DNA from: [Enterobacter] lignolyticus SCF1
Lineage (GTDB): Bacteria > Pseudomonadota > Gammaproteobacteria > Enterobacterales > Enterobacteriaceae
NCBI RefSeq assembly: GCF_000164865.1
Contig: NC_014618.1
Coordinates: 248,001 to 312,000, forward strand
Length of the DNA stretch: 64,000 nucleotides
Direction of reading: 5' to 3'
This document shows positions 44,785 to 54,586 of this stretch, one piece after another. The notes beneath the pieces were generated by a model. That model made no database searches, was not told the origin of the DNA, and saw nothing but the letters and a program-made list of their open reading frames with translations. Within the stretch, counting starts at the first letter, position 1. The number at the start of each line of letters is the position of its first letter. The position numbers and the translations under genes were made by a program.

Positions 44785-45362
44785 AAGTGTTCCCGTTTTC
44801 TGACCCGTTGGCGCACGCACCACTCGCCGGCCATCAGCAGGCCGATCATCACGTAGGAGAGAGCGCCGTTCCACGCCGACCAGAGCCGCATATCGCCATG
44901 CGCCGCGGTCAGCAGCGCAATCGAGCCGTTGGCGATAAAAAACAGGCACCAGACGCGGGTAACGTTACGGGTATAGCGCACGGCGGCGGGAGGCAAATCA
45001 GGCTCACGCAGACGGGCGATGCGCTCGACGAGCGGCATGGATGTCCACAGCGAGCCGCCAAACACCGTCAGCAGCGCAAGATTAATAACGACCGGGTAGT
45101 AAAGCAGCCACTGATGGCTTTTGAGTATCCAGCTTGCAACGCACAGCGTCGCGCCCAGCAGCGCGGTCGTCAGCGTAAGATAGCGCAGCGGCCCGGCCTC
45201 GCGCCGGGTTTGCCACAGGCGCAGCAAAAACACCAGCGCAAACAGCGGCAACAGCCAGTTCAGGCTGTTGTGCGCCAGGCCGCTGCTGATGGCTAACGGC
45301 CAGGCGATAATCATCACCATCGCCAGCAGCCGAAGCGCCTGCTGTGCGTGCTTCCCGGTCAT
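44781..45362 (-). CDS. apeG: Aryl polyene operon membrane protein
   Basis: Hydrophobic protein of 193 residues with about five or six membrane segments, no soluble domain and no catalytic motif that I recognise. Similar membrane proteins occupy this place in other ape operons (COG4648 type). It may help product transfer through the inner membrane; this is inference. It overlaps apeH by four bases. The symbol is by position. Confidence 0.75.
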   Translation of the reverse strand: MTGKHAQQALRLLAMVMIIAWPLAISSGLAHNSLNWLLPLFALVFLLRLWQTRREAGPLRYLTLTTALLGATLCVASWILKSHQWLLYYPVVINLALLTVFGGSLWTSMPLVERIARLREPDLPPAAVRYTRNVTRVWCLFFIANGSIALLTAAHGDMRLWSAWNGALSYVMIGLLMAGEWCVRQRVRKREHL

Positions 45363-45368
45363 GACGCG

Positions 45369-45620
45369 TCAGGCGTCCGGTAGCATACGGCCTACCGCAT
45401 CCACCACGTCCTGCACGGTACGCACCGACTTAAACTCCTCGGGCTTGATTTTCTTACCGGTTTTTTTCTGCAGGTGCACGATCATATCAACGGCGTCGAT
45501 ACTGTCGAGATCCAGATCCTCATTCAGGCGGGATTCCGGCTTAATGTCCTGAGGGTCGATTTCAAACAGGTCGCTGAGCAGCGTTGAAACCTCGGCGTAG
45601 ATGGTTTGTTGTTTTGTCAT
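45369..45620 (-). CDS. apeF: Acyl carrier protein 2 of the aryl polyene synthase
   Basis: ACP of 83 residues with the phosphopantetheine-site serine in LDLDSIDAVDMI. The start at 45620 (MTKQQTIYAEV) gives a normal ACP length; the longer open frame upstream overlaps apeE. It is followed after six bases by apeG. It is a likely substrate of AcpT. Confidence 0.93.
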   Translation of the reverse strand: MTKQQTIYAEVSTLLSDLFEIDPQDIKPESRLNEDLDLDSIDAVDMIVHLQKKTGKKIKPEEFKSVRTVQDVVDAVGRMLPDA

Positions 45621-45633
45621 AACGAACTCGTTT

Positions 45634-45894
45634 TCAGGCACGCTGTGCGTGGATAAAAGACGCCAGAGTGGCAACGGAGTAGAAATGCTGGCGCACCTCT
45701 TCGCTTTCGGCGGAGAGCGTCACGCCGTACTGGTTTTTCACCGCCAGGCCCAGCTCAAGCGCGTCGATGGAGTCCAGACCTAAGCCGTCGCCAAACAGAG
45801 GGGCATCGGTATCGATATCGTCCGCTGACAGTTCATCAAGGTTTAGGGTACTGATGATGAGGTTTTTAATTTCCAGATAGAGCGATTGCATCAT
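45634..45894 (-). CDS. apeE: Acyl carrier protein 1 of the aryl polyene synthase
   Basis: ACP of 86 residues with the attachment serine in GLGLDSIDALELGL. It starts at overlapping TAATGATG with the apeD stop; either of the two adjacent ATGs may be used. Two adjacent ACP genes are typical of aryl polyene clusters. It is a likely substrate of AcpT. Confidence 0.93.
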   Translation of the reverse strand: MMQSLYLEIKNLIISTLNLDELSADDIDTDAPLFGDGLGLDSIDALELGLAVKNQYGVTLSAESEEVRQHFYSVATLASFIHAQRA

Positions 45895-46676
45895 TAACTC
45901 CTGCCAAAATATTGTAACTGACGCAACAGTTGTCGGTTTAGCTGCCGTGCGGCCACCGTCGGTTCTTGTTGAGCTGCGTCGTAAAAATCGCTGATGGCGA
46001 TCCGCTCACGTACGTCCACCACAAAATGCGGTTTGGTTGGCGGGGCATCATACCATTTGCTGTGTTTATCCAGCATGCGTTCAGTGCAGCGGATGGTGAC
46101 CACGCGGACATCGCAGCCGCAGCGGATGGCGATATTGGCCGCGCCGCGCTGCAGCTTCATCTCTTCGCCCGGGCGCGTTCGGGTGCCTTCCGGGAAAATA
46201 AGGATCGTATCGCCGCGCGCCAGACGCTGGCGGCTGGCGGGCAGCAGCGTGTCGCCCTGGCTGTTGACCAGATAGTCCGCGCTGCGGATCACGCCGCTGA
46301 CGAACGGGTTGCTCAGCAGCGCGCTTTTCACCAGGCAGTCGGTCTCCGGCATCACGGAGGCCAGCATCACATAGTCAATCAGCGACGGGTGGTTGGCGAC
46401 GACCAGACAGCCGCTGTCCTGGCGTAGCGCCTCGACGCCGCGAATCTCGTAGTCCAGCACGCCGACGCTTTTGACCACCCAGAGGAAAAAGCGAAAGCTG
46501 GCGGCGATACTGCGGCGGGCCAGACGGCGGCGGCGCTGCGTATCGCGAACCACGAGCAAAAGAATATTAAACCAGATTAACGACAGCAGCAGGCCGCCGA
46601 TACCGAAGAGCGTAAAGCACGCTCCGGTCATTAGCGCCCGCCAGAGGCGGTTTAACGTGGCGAAAGGGCTGCGCAT
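45894..46676 (-). CDS. apeD: Lysophospholipid-type acyltransferase
   Basis: Membrane-bound PlsC-like acyltransferase of 260 residues. The catalytic motif is NHPSLIDYVML (H-x4-D) and the substrate motif FPEGTRTRPG. The start at 46676 overlaps the apeC stop as TAATG, with GGAG six bases upstream; an ATG at 46694 is possible. An N-terminal hydrophobic stretch (about residues 12-40) anchors it. It probably acylates the anchor of the polyene lipid. Confidence 0.9.
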   Translation of the reverse strand: MRSPFATLNRLWRALMTGACFTLFGIGGLLLSLIWFNILLLVVRDTQRRRRLARRSIAASFRFFLWVVKSVGVLDYEIRGVEALRQDSGCLVVANHPSLIDYVMLASVMPETDCLVKSALLSNPFVSGVIRSADYLVNSQGDTLLPASRQRLARGDTILIFPEGTRTRPGEEMKLQRGAANIAIRCGCDVRVVTIRCTERMLDKHSKWYDAPPTKPHFVVDVRERIAISDFYDAAQQEPTVAARQLNRQLLRQLQYFGRS

Positions 46677-47395
46677 TATCGGCTCCAGCGCCATTGCGCG
46701 GCTTCACCGCTAAGGGTGAACTGCGGCGTGTTGTTCAGGTAGTGCTGTAAAAACTGCAGGCTTTGCGGCAGCGCGGGCTCGACATCATCGCCGCCGGGCG
46801 ACGTGGCGCAGGTCAGGGTGTTCCCGGCCTCAAAGACCATGGCGACCGCCCACGGCCAGGTTGGCATGGCGGGCGGCAGCGCCGGGTGGTAGAACGCGGG
46901 CAGCGCGCCGTCAAAGTCGACCATCAGCACGCGCTGGTGGCCTGCATGCAGCAGGCTTATCACCTCCAGCAGCCCCTGCTGGAAGGTATCTCTGCCGGCG
47001 GAAAGCGACGAGGACACCAGCGGTTTTTGCGCCACAATCGTCAGGTTGCCGACGGCGGAGTTATGCACGGAAAGCGCAAAATCGGTAGGAGAGACGTCCT
47101 GACCGGTCGCCAGCGCTTCCAGGATCCGGTAGTTGCGCTCCAGTTCACCGTGACGGCTGGTATAGAGTACGGCGTCTACGGCGTGTTTGCGCACCATCGA
47201 CAGGCCGCACTCTACCGCCAGCCTGCTGCCGGAGCTCAGGCGGCGGGCCGCCATCATCGGCAGCGCGGTGAGCTTTGCCTGCGGCGCCGCCGGGTCGATG
47301 GGCGTCTGCTGCTGCGCCCAGGCGCACCACTGGTCCGGGTCGCTAAGCCCCGGGGCCATGGCCTGCCAGTCGGTGAGGTGTAGTGCAAATTTCAT
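46676..47395 (-). CDS. apeC: Aryl polyene chain-length factor (ketosynthase-like)
   Basis: Shortened ketosynthase-like protein of 239 residues lacking the nucleophile cysteine context; the corresponding region reads SVHNSAVGNLTIVA. In the characterised Xenorhabdus system the equivalent subunit pairs with ApeO and sets polyene length. It is the first gene of this operon. No apeA or apeB (the extra upstream genes of other clusters) precedes it: the 291-base region before it has no gene. Confidence 0.85.
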   Translation of the reverse strand: MKFALHLTDWQAMAPGLSDPDQWCAWAQQQTPIDPAAPQAKLTALPMMAARRLSSGSRLAVECGLSMVRKHAVDAVLYTSRHGELERNYRILEALATGQDVSPTDFALSVHNSAVGNLTIVAQKPLVSSSLSAGRDTFQQGLLEVISLLHAGHQRVLMVDFDGALPAFYHPALPPAMPTWPWAVAMVFEAGNTLTCATSPGGDDVEPALPQSLQFLQHYLNNTPQFTLSGEAAQWRWSR

Positions 47396-47686
47396 TAGTG
47401 TGCGTCTGTGAGTGTTCTTTTCTGCTCTTTAATTCTTTAATACCCGGCGATTCCAGATACCGATATAACGGCGTGCCATCAAATACTGGTGTTAGCAGGA
47501 AAAGGCGTGTCGCACAGCATATCCCTGGGGAGAGGCGACAACGATGAGATAAACCTGCTTTTTGAGGCCGCGGCACAGTGACCATTTTGAGTATTGCTGG
47601 CTGTATCGTACCGTGTTGTTGGCTGGCTTGCGAATATAGATATCAATTCAGCGTCAGCGCGGGCCGCCCGGCGACCCGCGCTGATA
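47396..47686 (-). promoter_or_regulatory. Upstream region of the aryl polyene operon
   Basis: 291 bases without a gene between apeC and the lipoprotein gene. It should contain the ape promoter near 47400-47600, but no consensus -35/-10 pair stands out. A hairpin TCAGCGCGGG/CCCGCGCTGA at 47654-47684 lies just after the upstream lipoprotein stop and probably ends that transcript. Confidence 0.45.
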
Positions 47687-48076
47687 TTACTGCTGCGCGC
47701 CTGCGGAGAGGTTTAACTGAATGTCCTGGTTAAGGTTTTGCACCCAGCGGTTATAGCTTTTGTGGATCTGGCCGTCTGACGCCATCAGGTTCAGACTGCT
47801 GACATAGTTGATTGAATAACCGGTCGCGGAATACGGAATGCTTATTTCGGCAGTGTGGTCGCGCGCCTGCAGGCGACCCTTAATGAGGCCAGGACCCGCA
47901 TCGGACATGACCCACTTACGGTTCAGACCGGCCTTAAGAATGGCGGCGCGGACCTGATATTCCGTGTGGCCTGCGCTGACGGTGCTCTTTACCTGCGTGA
48001 CCGGCGCTGTACGCGCGCATCCTGCCAGAAGCCCGACGATTGCCGCCGCGACTAACCACTTCATCCTCTTTTTCAT
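47687..48076 (-). CDS. Predicted lipoprotein, function unknown
   Basis: Lipoprotein of 129 residues. The start at 48076 (MKKRMKWLVAAAIVG) gives a signal peptide with lipobox LLAGC at about residues 16-20. The mature part shows no domain I recognise; it includes YQVRAAILKAGLNRKWVMSD and a tail rich in Asn and Gln. It lies between dcrB and the ape operon on the same strand, with its own hairpin after the stop. It is not part of the overlapping ape chain. It could serve the envelope functions of its neighbours, but this is unproven. Confidence 0.7.
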   Translation of the reverse strand: MKKRMKWLVAAAIVGLLAGCARTAPVTQVKSTVSAGHTEYQVRAAILKAGLNRKWVMSDAGPGLIKGRLQARDHTAEISIPYSATGYSINYVSSLNLMASDGQIHKSYNRWVQNLNQDIQLNLSAGAQQ

Positions 48077-48365
48077 CAAAAACTCCATCTCAATTGAATG
48101 AAACAATTACCTGAACCGCTGGCGAATACGGATGCATCATCTGCAGATTATTTATCCCGGATACGCCATGGATCAGGGCACTTAAGATAAATTTATTATT
48201 ATCAATGGGTTTAATGCGCTAATTGTAAAATGATAAGGGAATGCGAATATCCCGGCAAGCCAAAAGAGAATACAAAAAATAGCGGGGGGATTTCCGTTAA
48301 GTGGATATTGTGGAAATGTTGCTAAGGCGATTTAAAGAAACAGCGGCGACGGGATCTTTATTTGC

Positions 48366-48410
48366 GAATAAAATAAAGAGGCCCTCGAATTCTGAATCCG
48401 GGGGCCTCTT
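48366..48410 (-). terminator. Terminator of dcrB
   Basis: Stem AGAGGCCC/GGGCCTCT (48377-48384 and 48402-48409) followed on the minus strand by a T-rich tract, 16 bases after the dcrB stop. The rest of the 349-base gap to the lipoprotein gene holds nothing I recognise. Confidence 0.8.
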
Positions 48411-48425
48411 AGTCAACGAATTAAA

Positions 48426-48983
48426 TTAGTTGATGACGATAGTATTGATAATGCTCTCAGCGGCGGACTGCGCCTGCTGCTGGTTATCCGCGGGAAGGGT
48501 GACCTGCAGGGTCAGCAGCTTGTTATCGACTTTGCCCAGCACAACGGAAGAGTAGGCGGTCTGGCCTTTTGCCGAAATAATGCTGTCCAGCTGCTGCAGG
48601 GTGTGGCCTTTCAGCTCGATGGATTTATTCGTGACGACCTGCAGCTGCGGGTCGCGGCTGCGCTGCTGGTCTTCCAGGCGTTTCGCCATGGCGGCCAGAT
48701 CTTCGCTGGTGTTATCGCCGACGATAACGATGACCGCTTTCTGACCGGTGGCGTCGGAATACACGTGCATATTATTAGACTGCGTCCCCAGCTTGCCGCT
48801 CTGATCGGTCATATCCGCAGGCAGGGAGAAGCTGAGCTTTCCGTCCAGCAGGCTTACCGGCTGGCTGGCCGCTTTGCTTTCCGCTGACGCGCCCTGAGCA
48901 GGTGTTTTGCTGTTGCTGTTGTCACAGGCCGCAAGCCCCATCACCAGCAGGCCAATACCGACATATTTAACCAAATTGCGCAT
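48426..48983 (-). CDS. dcrB: Envelope lipoprotein DcrB
   Basis: Inner-membrane/periplasmic lipoprotein needed for phage C1 and C6 infection in E. coli and for lipoprotein maturation. It has 185 residues. The start at 48983 (MRNLVKYVGIGLLVMGLAAC) is preferred over 48989 because of ribosome-site spacing and equal length to E. coli. The lipobox is GLAAC. The conserved core LLDGKLSFSLPADMTDQSGK is intact. In E. coli yhhS, yhhT and acpT follow; here those slots hold the lipoprotein and ape genes. Confidence 0.97.
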   Translation of the reverse strand: MRNLVKYVGIGLLVMGLAACDNSNSKTPAQGASAESKAASQPVSLLDGKLSFSLPADMTDQSGKLGTQSNNMHVYSDATGQKAVIVIVGDNTSEDLAAMAKRLEDQQRSRDPQLQVVTNKSIELKGHTLQQLDSIISAKGQTAYSSVVLGKVDNKLLTLQVTLPADNQQQAQSAAESIINTIVIN

Positions 48984-49056
48984 TGACATCTTCCTTTCGA
49001 TAAACGGCCACTAACGGCACATTCGCCTATCTTACCACAACCCGCGAAGCGAACCC

Positions 49057-49722
49057 TTAACCTGGCTGAAATGCCGAGATTTCAGATTTGTCTGCCAGCT
49101 TTTTCAACAGCATATTGAGCAGTACGCCGTACATCGGTAGGAAGAACACCATGCTGATAAGCACCTTAAAGGTGTAATCCACCAGCGCAATTTCTACCCA
49201 GTGCGCCGCCATAAACGGATCGGGGCTGCGCCAGAAGGCGATGAAGAAAAAGGCCAGCGTATCGCTGACGTTGCCAAACAGCGTGGAGGCGGTCGGCGCC
49301 AGCCACCAGCGGCGGCTCTGACGCAGGCGGTTAAACACATGGACGTCAAGGATCTGCCCCAGGGCATAGGCCATAAAGCTTGCCGCCGCAATGCGCGCCA
49401 CGAACAGGTTAAAGCTGCCCAGCGCGGCAAAGCCCTGCCATTCGCCCATATAAAACAGCGCAGAAACCGTATACGAAATCAGCAGCGCCGGCATCATCAC
49501 CGCAAAGATAATCCGGCGCGCCAGCGGGGCGCCGAAAATGCGCACGGTCAGATCGGTGGCGAGGAAAATGAACGGAAAACTGAACGCGCCCCAGGTGGTA
49601 TGAAAACCAAAAATGGATACCGGCAGCTGTACCAGATAGTTGCTGGAGGTGATCACCAGCAGATGAAATAGCGATAGCCAGACCAGCGCGTGTTTGCGCT
49701 GTAATACAGAAAACGTCGTCAT
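49057..49722 (-). CDS. yhhQ: Queuosine precursor transporter
   Basis: Inner-membrane transporter importing queuosine precursors (preQ0/preQ1) for tRNA modification. It has 221 residues and six hydrophobic segments (Vut_1 family). The start at 49722 (MTTFSVLQRKHALVWL) follows a GGTCACAAT stretch; the longer open frame lacks a ribosome site. The conserved FSFPFIFLATDLTVRIFG and NVSDTLAFFFIAFW are present. No queuosine riboswitch was recognised in the 170 bases before it. Confidence 0.95.
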   Translation of the reverse strand: MTTFSVLQRKHALVWLSLFHLLVITSSNYLVQLPVSIFGFHTTWGAFSFPFIFLATDLTVRIFGAPLARRIIFAVMMPALLISYTVSALFYMGEWQGFAALGSFNLFVARIAAASFMAYALGQILDVHVFNRLRQSRRWWLAPTASTLFGNVSDTLAFFFIAFWRSPDPFMAAHWVEIALVDYTFKVLISMVFFLPMYGVLLNMLLKKLADKSEISAFQPG

Positions 49723-49889
49723 ATTGTGACCTTTTTGGCGGTTGGGGTGAGGGAACCCAATAAAAACCGCCGCATAATACTGCTTTGGGCGGGTAATGCA
49801 ATGGCTAATTTTCACGCAATCGTTAACCTGCTTGCGTCCTTGACCTGGCCGCGTAAACTAGGGGCGTTTTTTTTCGACGCGAGATAATA

Positions 49890-50135
49890 ATGAGCGATCT
49901 GTTTTCCAGCCCCGACCATACGCTTGACGCCCAGGGCCTTCGCTGCCCGGAGCCGGTCATGATGGTGCGCAAAACCGTGCGCAATATGCAGGTCGGCGAA
50001 ACGCTGCTGATTATTGCCGACGATCCGGCGACCACCCGCGATATTCCCGGTTTTTGTCGGTTTATGGAGCATGAGCTGGTGGCGCAGCAGTCAGAATCGC
50101 TGCCTTACCGCTATTTGATTCGTAAAGGGCACTAA
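49890..50135 (+). CDS. tusA: Sulfur carrier protein TusA
   Basis: Small cytoplasmic sulfurtransferase that receives persulfide sulfur from IscS and passes it to the TusBCD relay for tRNA 2-thiouridine, and to molybdenum cofactor. It has 81 residues. The active cysteine is in LDAQGLRCPEPVMMVRKT, position 19. It is divergent from yhhQ and convergent with zntA, the conserved arrangement. Confidence 0.97.
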   Translation: MSDLFSSPDHTLDAQGLRCPEPVMMVRKTVRNMQVGETLLIIADDPATTRDIPGFCRFMEHELVAQQSESLPYRYLIRKGH

Positions 50136-50138
50136 CCG

Positions 50139-50178
50139 ACGGCGCACGCCCCTTCCTGCTGGCGCGCGCCGTTGTGTT

Positions 50179-50180
<2 letters not shown>
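50139..50180. terminator. Hairpin between tusA and zntA
   Basis: Stem ACGGCGC/GCGCCGT (50139-50145 and 50166-50172) followed by TGTGTTTT. It likely terminates tusA and lies at the zntA stop. Confidence 0.55.
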
Positions 50181-52383
<2,203 letters not shown>

Positions 52384-52416
52384 GTATCCTCCTGGTAATA
52401 ATTCTCATTAACGAGG

Positions 52417-52448
52417 ATCATACACTTTGGAGTCGACTCCAGAGTCAA
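52417..52448 (-). promoter_or_regulatory. zntA: zntA promoter with ZntR (MerR-type) operator
   Basis: Minus strand -35 TTGACT (52448-52443) and -10 TATGAT (52422-52417) are separated by a 20-base spacer. The spacer contains the dyad CTGGAGTCGACTCCA-type ZntR site. The over-long spacer is the hallmark of MerR-family activation by DNA untwisting and matches the E. coli zntA promoter. Confidence 0.92.
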
Positions 52449-52456
52449 GGGCAATT

Positions 52457-53083
52457 TTACAGATAAAGCGCCCGAACGATAAAAAAGTGCCCGGCAAAGT
52501 AGCAGGCGGCGGCGATGGCGTTATCGGCGCGGAAACGGCGGCGGTAGTGGCTGCCTAACCAGACGATGTTGCCGATAAGCAGCAGCGACGCGCCGAGGAA
52601 GCCCGACAGCGCGGTATCCGTTGGCCGGAGGAACCACAGCTCGCCTGCCAGCCAGACCATCACCAGCGTCATGCCGATGAAAGTGCATACCGGCATCCGC
52701 AGCTCTTCCAGACGACTCCAGATGACGGCAATCAGCAGCGCGCCGATCGCCAGCAGCACCAGCGGCAGCGGCCAGAAGAACGACAGCGTCATTTGGCTGG
52801 CGAACCAGATGGTGTACAGCAGGTGGGAGAGAAAGTAAGCCCCGACGGCGTACAGCAGGCGCTGGCGCGGCAGCAGGGTGAGCGCGTCGCCAATCAGCGA
52901 GGCGCACAGACCGGCCACCACCAGATAGCTGATGGCGTTGAAGATAGGCGCCTGCCAGACCAGCACCAGCAGCAAAATCAGGGTGATCGGTTTAAACACC
53001 CAGCGTTGCCAGGCCGGACCACGGTAGCTGGCGTCAACGTACAGCCAGGCGGAAAAACAGACAGCAATAAATGACCAAAGCAT
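52457..53083 (-). CDS. yhhN: YhhN/TMEM86-family membrane protein (lysoplasmalogenase-like)
   Basis: Inner-membrane protein of 208 residues with about eight hydrophobic segments, related to vertebrate TMEM86 lysoplasmalogenases. Enzyme activity in bacteria is not certain. It contains the family's polar helix residues in LCASLIGDALTLLP. It sits between zntA and yhhM, the same place as in E. coli. The 129-base gap to divergent yhhM holds both promoters. Confidence 0.93.
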   Translation of the reverse strand: MLWSFIAVCFSAWLYVDASYRGPAWQRWVFKPITLILLLVLVWQAPIFNAISYLVVAGLCASLIGDALTLLPRQRLLYAVGAYFLSHLLYTIWFASQMTLSFFWPLPLVLLAIGALLIAVIWSRLEELRMPVCTFIGMTLVMVWLAGELWFLRPTDTALSGFLGASLLLIGNIVWLGSHYRRRFRADNAIAAACYFAGHFFIVRALYL

Positions 53084-53212
53084 AGTAAGTCCCTGTCTCT
53101 GTTCGTGTTGAATAATCAGATTCTGAACCAGTGTAGTGGCTTGGGCAGGCGGATGACAATGCCGGCCAAAGCGGGGTATCCTGATTTCCGCATAATCTGA
53201 TGGGATTTAACA

Positions 53213-53572
53213 ATGAGCAAGATGCCGCTTTTTTTCATCGTCGTCGTGGCAATTATCGTTATCGCCGCCTCTTTTCGCTTTGTGCAGCAGCGGCGGGAGA
53301 AGATGGACAACGACGCCGCGCCGCTGCTGCAAAAGCGGGTAGTAGTGAGCAATAAGCGGGAAACGCTGCGCAACGACCGGCGCTCGCGCCAGCAGATCGT
53401 CGCCCCGGCGGGCAGCGATCTGCGCTATGACGTGAGCTTCCGGCCGGAGAACGGCGGGCTGGAGGTGACGTTCCGCCTCGACGAGAAACCTTATAACCAG
53501 CTGACGGTGGGCGACAAAGGCACCCTGAGCTACAAAGGGACGCGCTTCGTCGCGTTTACGCCTGACCCGTAA
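53213..53572 (+). CDS. yhhM: DUF2500 family protein YhhM
   Basis: Small protein of 119 residues with an N-terminal membrane anchor (PLFFIVVVAIIVIAASF, about 5-21) and a beta-rich remainder (DLRYDVSFRPENGG). Function unknown. It is convergent with yhhL, with only three bases between the two stops. Confidence 0.92.
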   Translation: MSKMPLFFIVVVAIIVIAASFRFVQQRREKMDNDAAPLLQKRVVVSNKRETLRNDRRSRQQIVAPAGSDLRYDVSFRPENGGLEVTFRLDEKPYNQLTVGDKGTLSYKGTRFVAFTPDP

Positions 53573-53575
53573 GCG

Positions 53576-53848
53576 CTACTTTTTCTTCGGAGTGAGTTTT
53601 TTCTGCCAGGCAATCAGCTCAAACACGCCGAACAGGAAAATTCGGATTTGCTCGCTTCGGCTCATCGGCGGCGCGTCCTTTGGCAGCGTCGCCTTCAGCA
53701 GCGTCATCTGCAGGCCATGCATCAGGATCATAAAGAACAGCGCGACGTTGACGAAAATGTTCAGCGGCCGTGGAAACGGCTGGAACAGGTTAAGCAGCAG
53801 AAACGCCCAGACGCACAGCATGAGTAAACGTCCCAGATTAAGCAGCAT
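53576..53848 (-). CDS. yhhL: DUF1145 membrane protein YhhL
   Basis: Membrane protein of 90 residues with two or three hydrophobic segments and a lysine-rich tail (KKLTPKKK). The start at 53848 (MLLNLGRLLMLCVWAF) is chosen because it matches the ~89-residue E. coli protein; a longer open frame lies inside rsmD. It overlaps rsmD by 11 bases, so the two are translationally coupled. Function unknown. Confidence 0.92.
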   Translation of the reverse strand: MLLNLGRLLMLCVWAFLLLNLFQPFPRPLNIFVNVALFFMILMHGLQMTLLKATLPKDAPPMSRSEQIRIFLFGVFELIAWQKKLTPKKK

Positions 53849-54434
53849 CGTTTTCTCCCTGCTGTTGACGATGGTAGAGGCGATACGCGACCTGTCCGGC
53901 CACCTTCTCGCGGTGTAGTTCCCAGCTTGCCGGCACCGGCGGCAGACCGTTTTCCACTTCACTTTCGACGTAAATCAGCGCATCGTCAGCCAGCCAGCCG
54001 TTGCTTTCCAGCAGGCGCAGCGTTTCATCCAGCAGCCCTTTGCGAAACGGCGGGTCGATAAAGACCACGTCGTGCGGCGTGCCGGGCGCGGCCAGGAAGG
54101 CGAGCGTATTGGCGTTGACCACGCGGGCGTTGGCGGCCTTTAGCGTCGCGAGGTTTTTTTGCAGCTGCTGCGCGACGTTGCGCTCCATCTCCAGCAGCGT
54201 CGCGCTGGCGGCGTAACGCGATAAGGCTTCAAGCCCCAGCGCGCCGCTGCCGGCAAAGCAGTCGAGGCAGCGGGCGTCGACCATGTGCGGCGCCAGCCAG
54301 TTAAACAGGGTTTCACGTACGCGGTCGGTTGTCGGGCGCAGGCCCGGGCTGTCCGGTACCGGTAACTTCCGGCCGCGCCATTGTCCGCCGATGATGCGGA
54401 TCTGGCCGCTGCCGGTGTGGTTAGGTTTCTTCAT
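53838..54434 (-). CDS. rsmD: 16S rRNA (guanine966-N2)-methyltransferase
   Basis: SAM-dependent methylase of G966 in 16S rRNA, 198 residues. The N-terminal IRIIGGQWRGRKLPV and CFAGSGALGLEALSR form the SAM site, and the catalytic tetrapeptide is DPPF in VFIDPPFRKG. It is divergent from ftsY with 152 bases between the start codons, as in E. coli. Confidence 0.97.
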   Translation of the reverse strand: MKKPNHTGSGQIRIIGGQWRGRKLPVPDSPGLRPTTDRVRETLFNWLAPHMVDARCLDCFAGSGALGLEALSRYAASATLLEMERNVAQQLQKNLATLKAANARVVNANTLAFLAAPGTPHDVVFIDPPFRKGLLDETLRLLESNGWLADDALIYVESEVENGLPPVPASWELHREKVAGQVAYRLYHRQQQGENDAA

Positions 54435-54586
54435 ATCGTTTTCATTGCTCAGCTCAGCGCTGCCTTACTATTCCAGGCGGTGATGTGCGTTAAGTAAAGT
54501 GATAGACTATTTCATCATTTTTTTAGCTTCCATGTACATAGCGGGAACGCGGTGCCGGGAATCAACAGCGAAGAGTGTGGTCGCAG

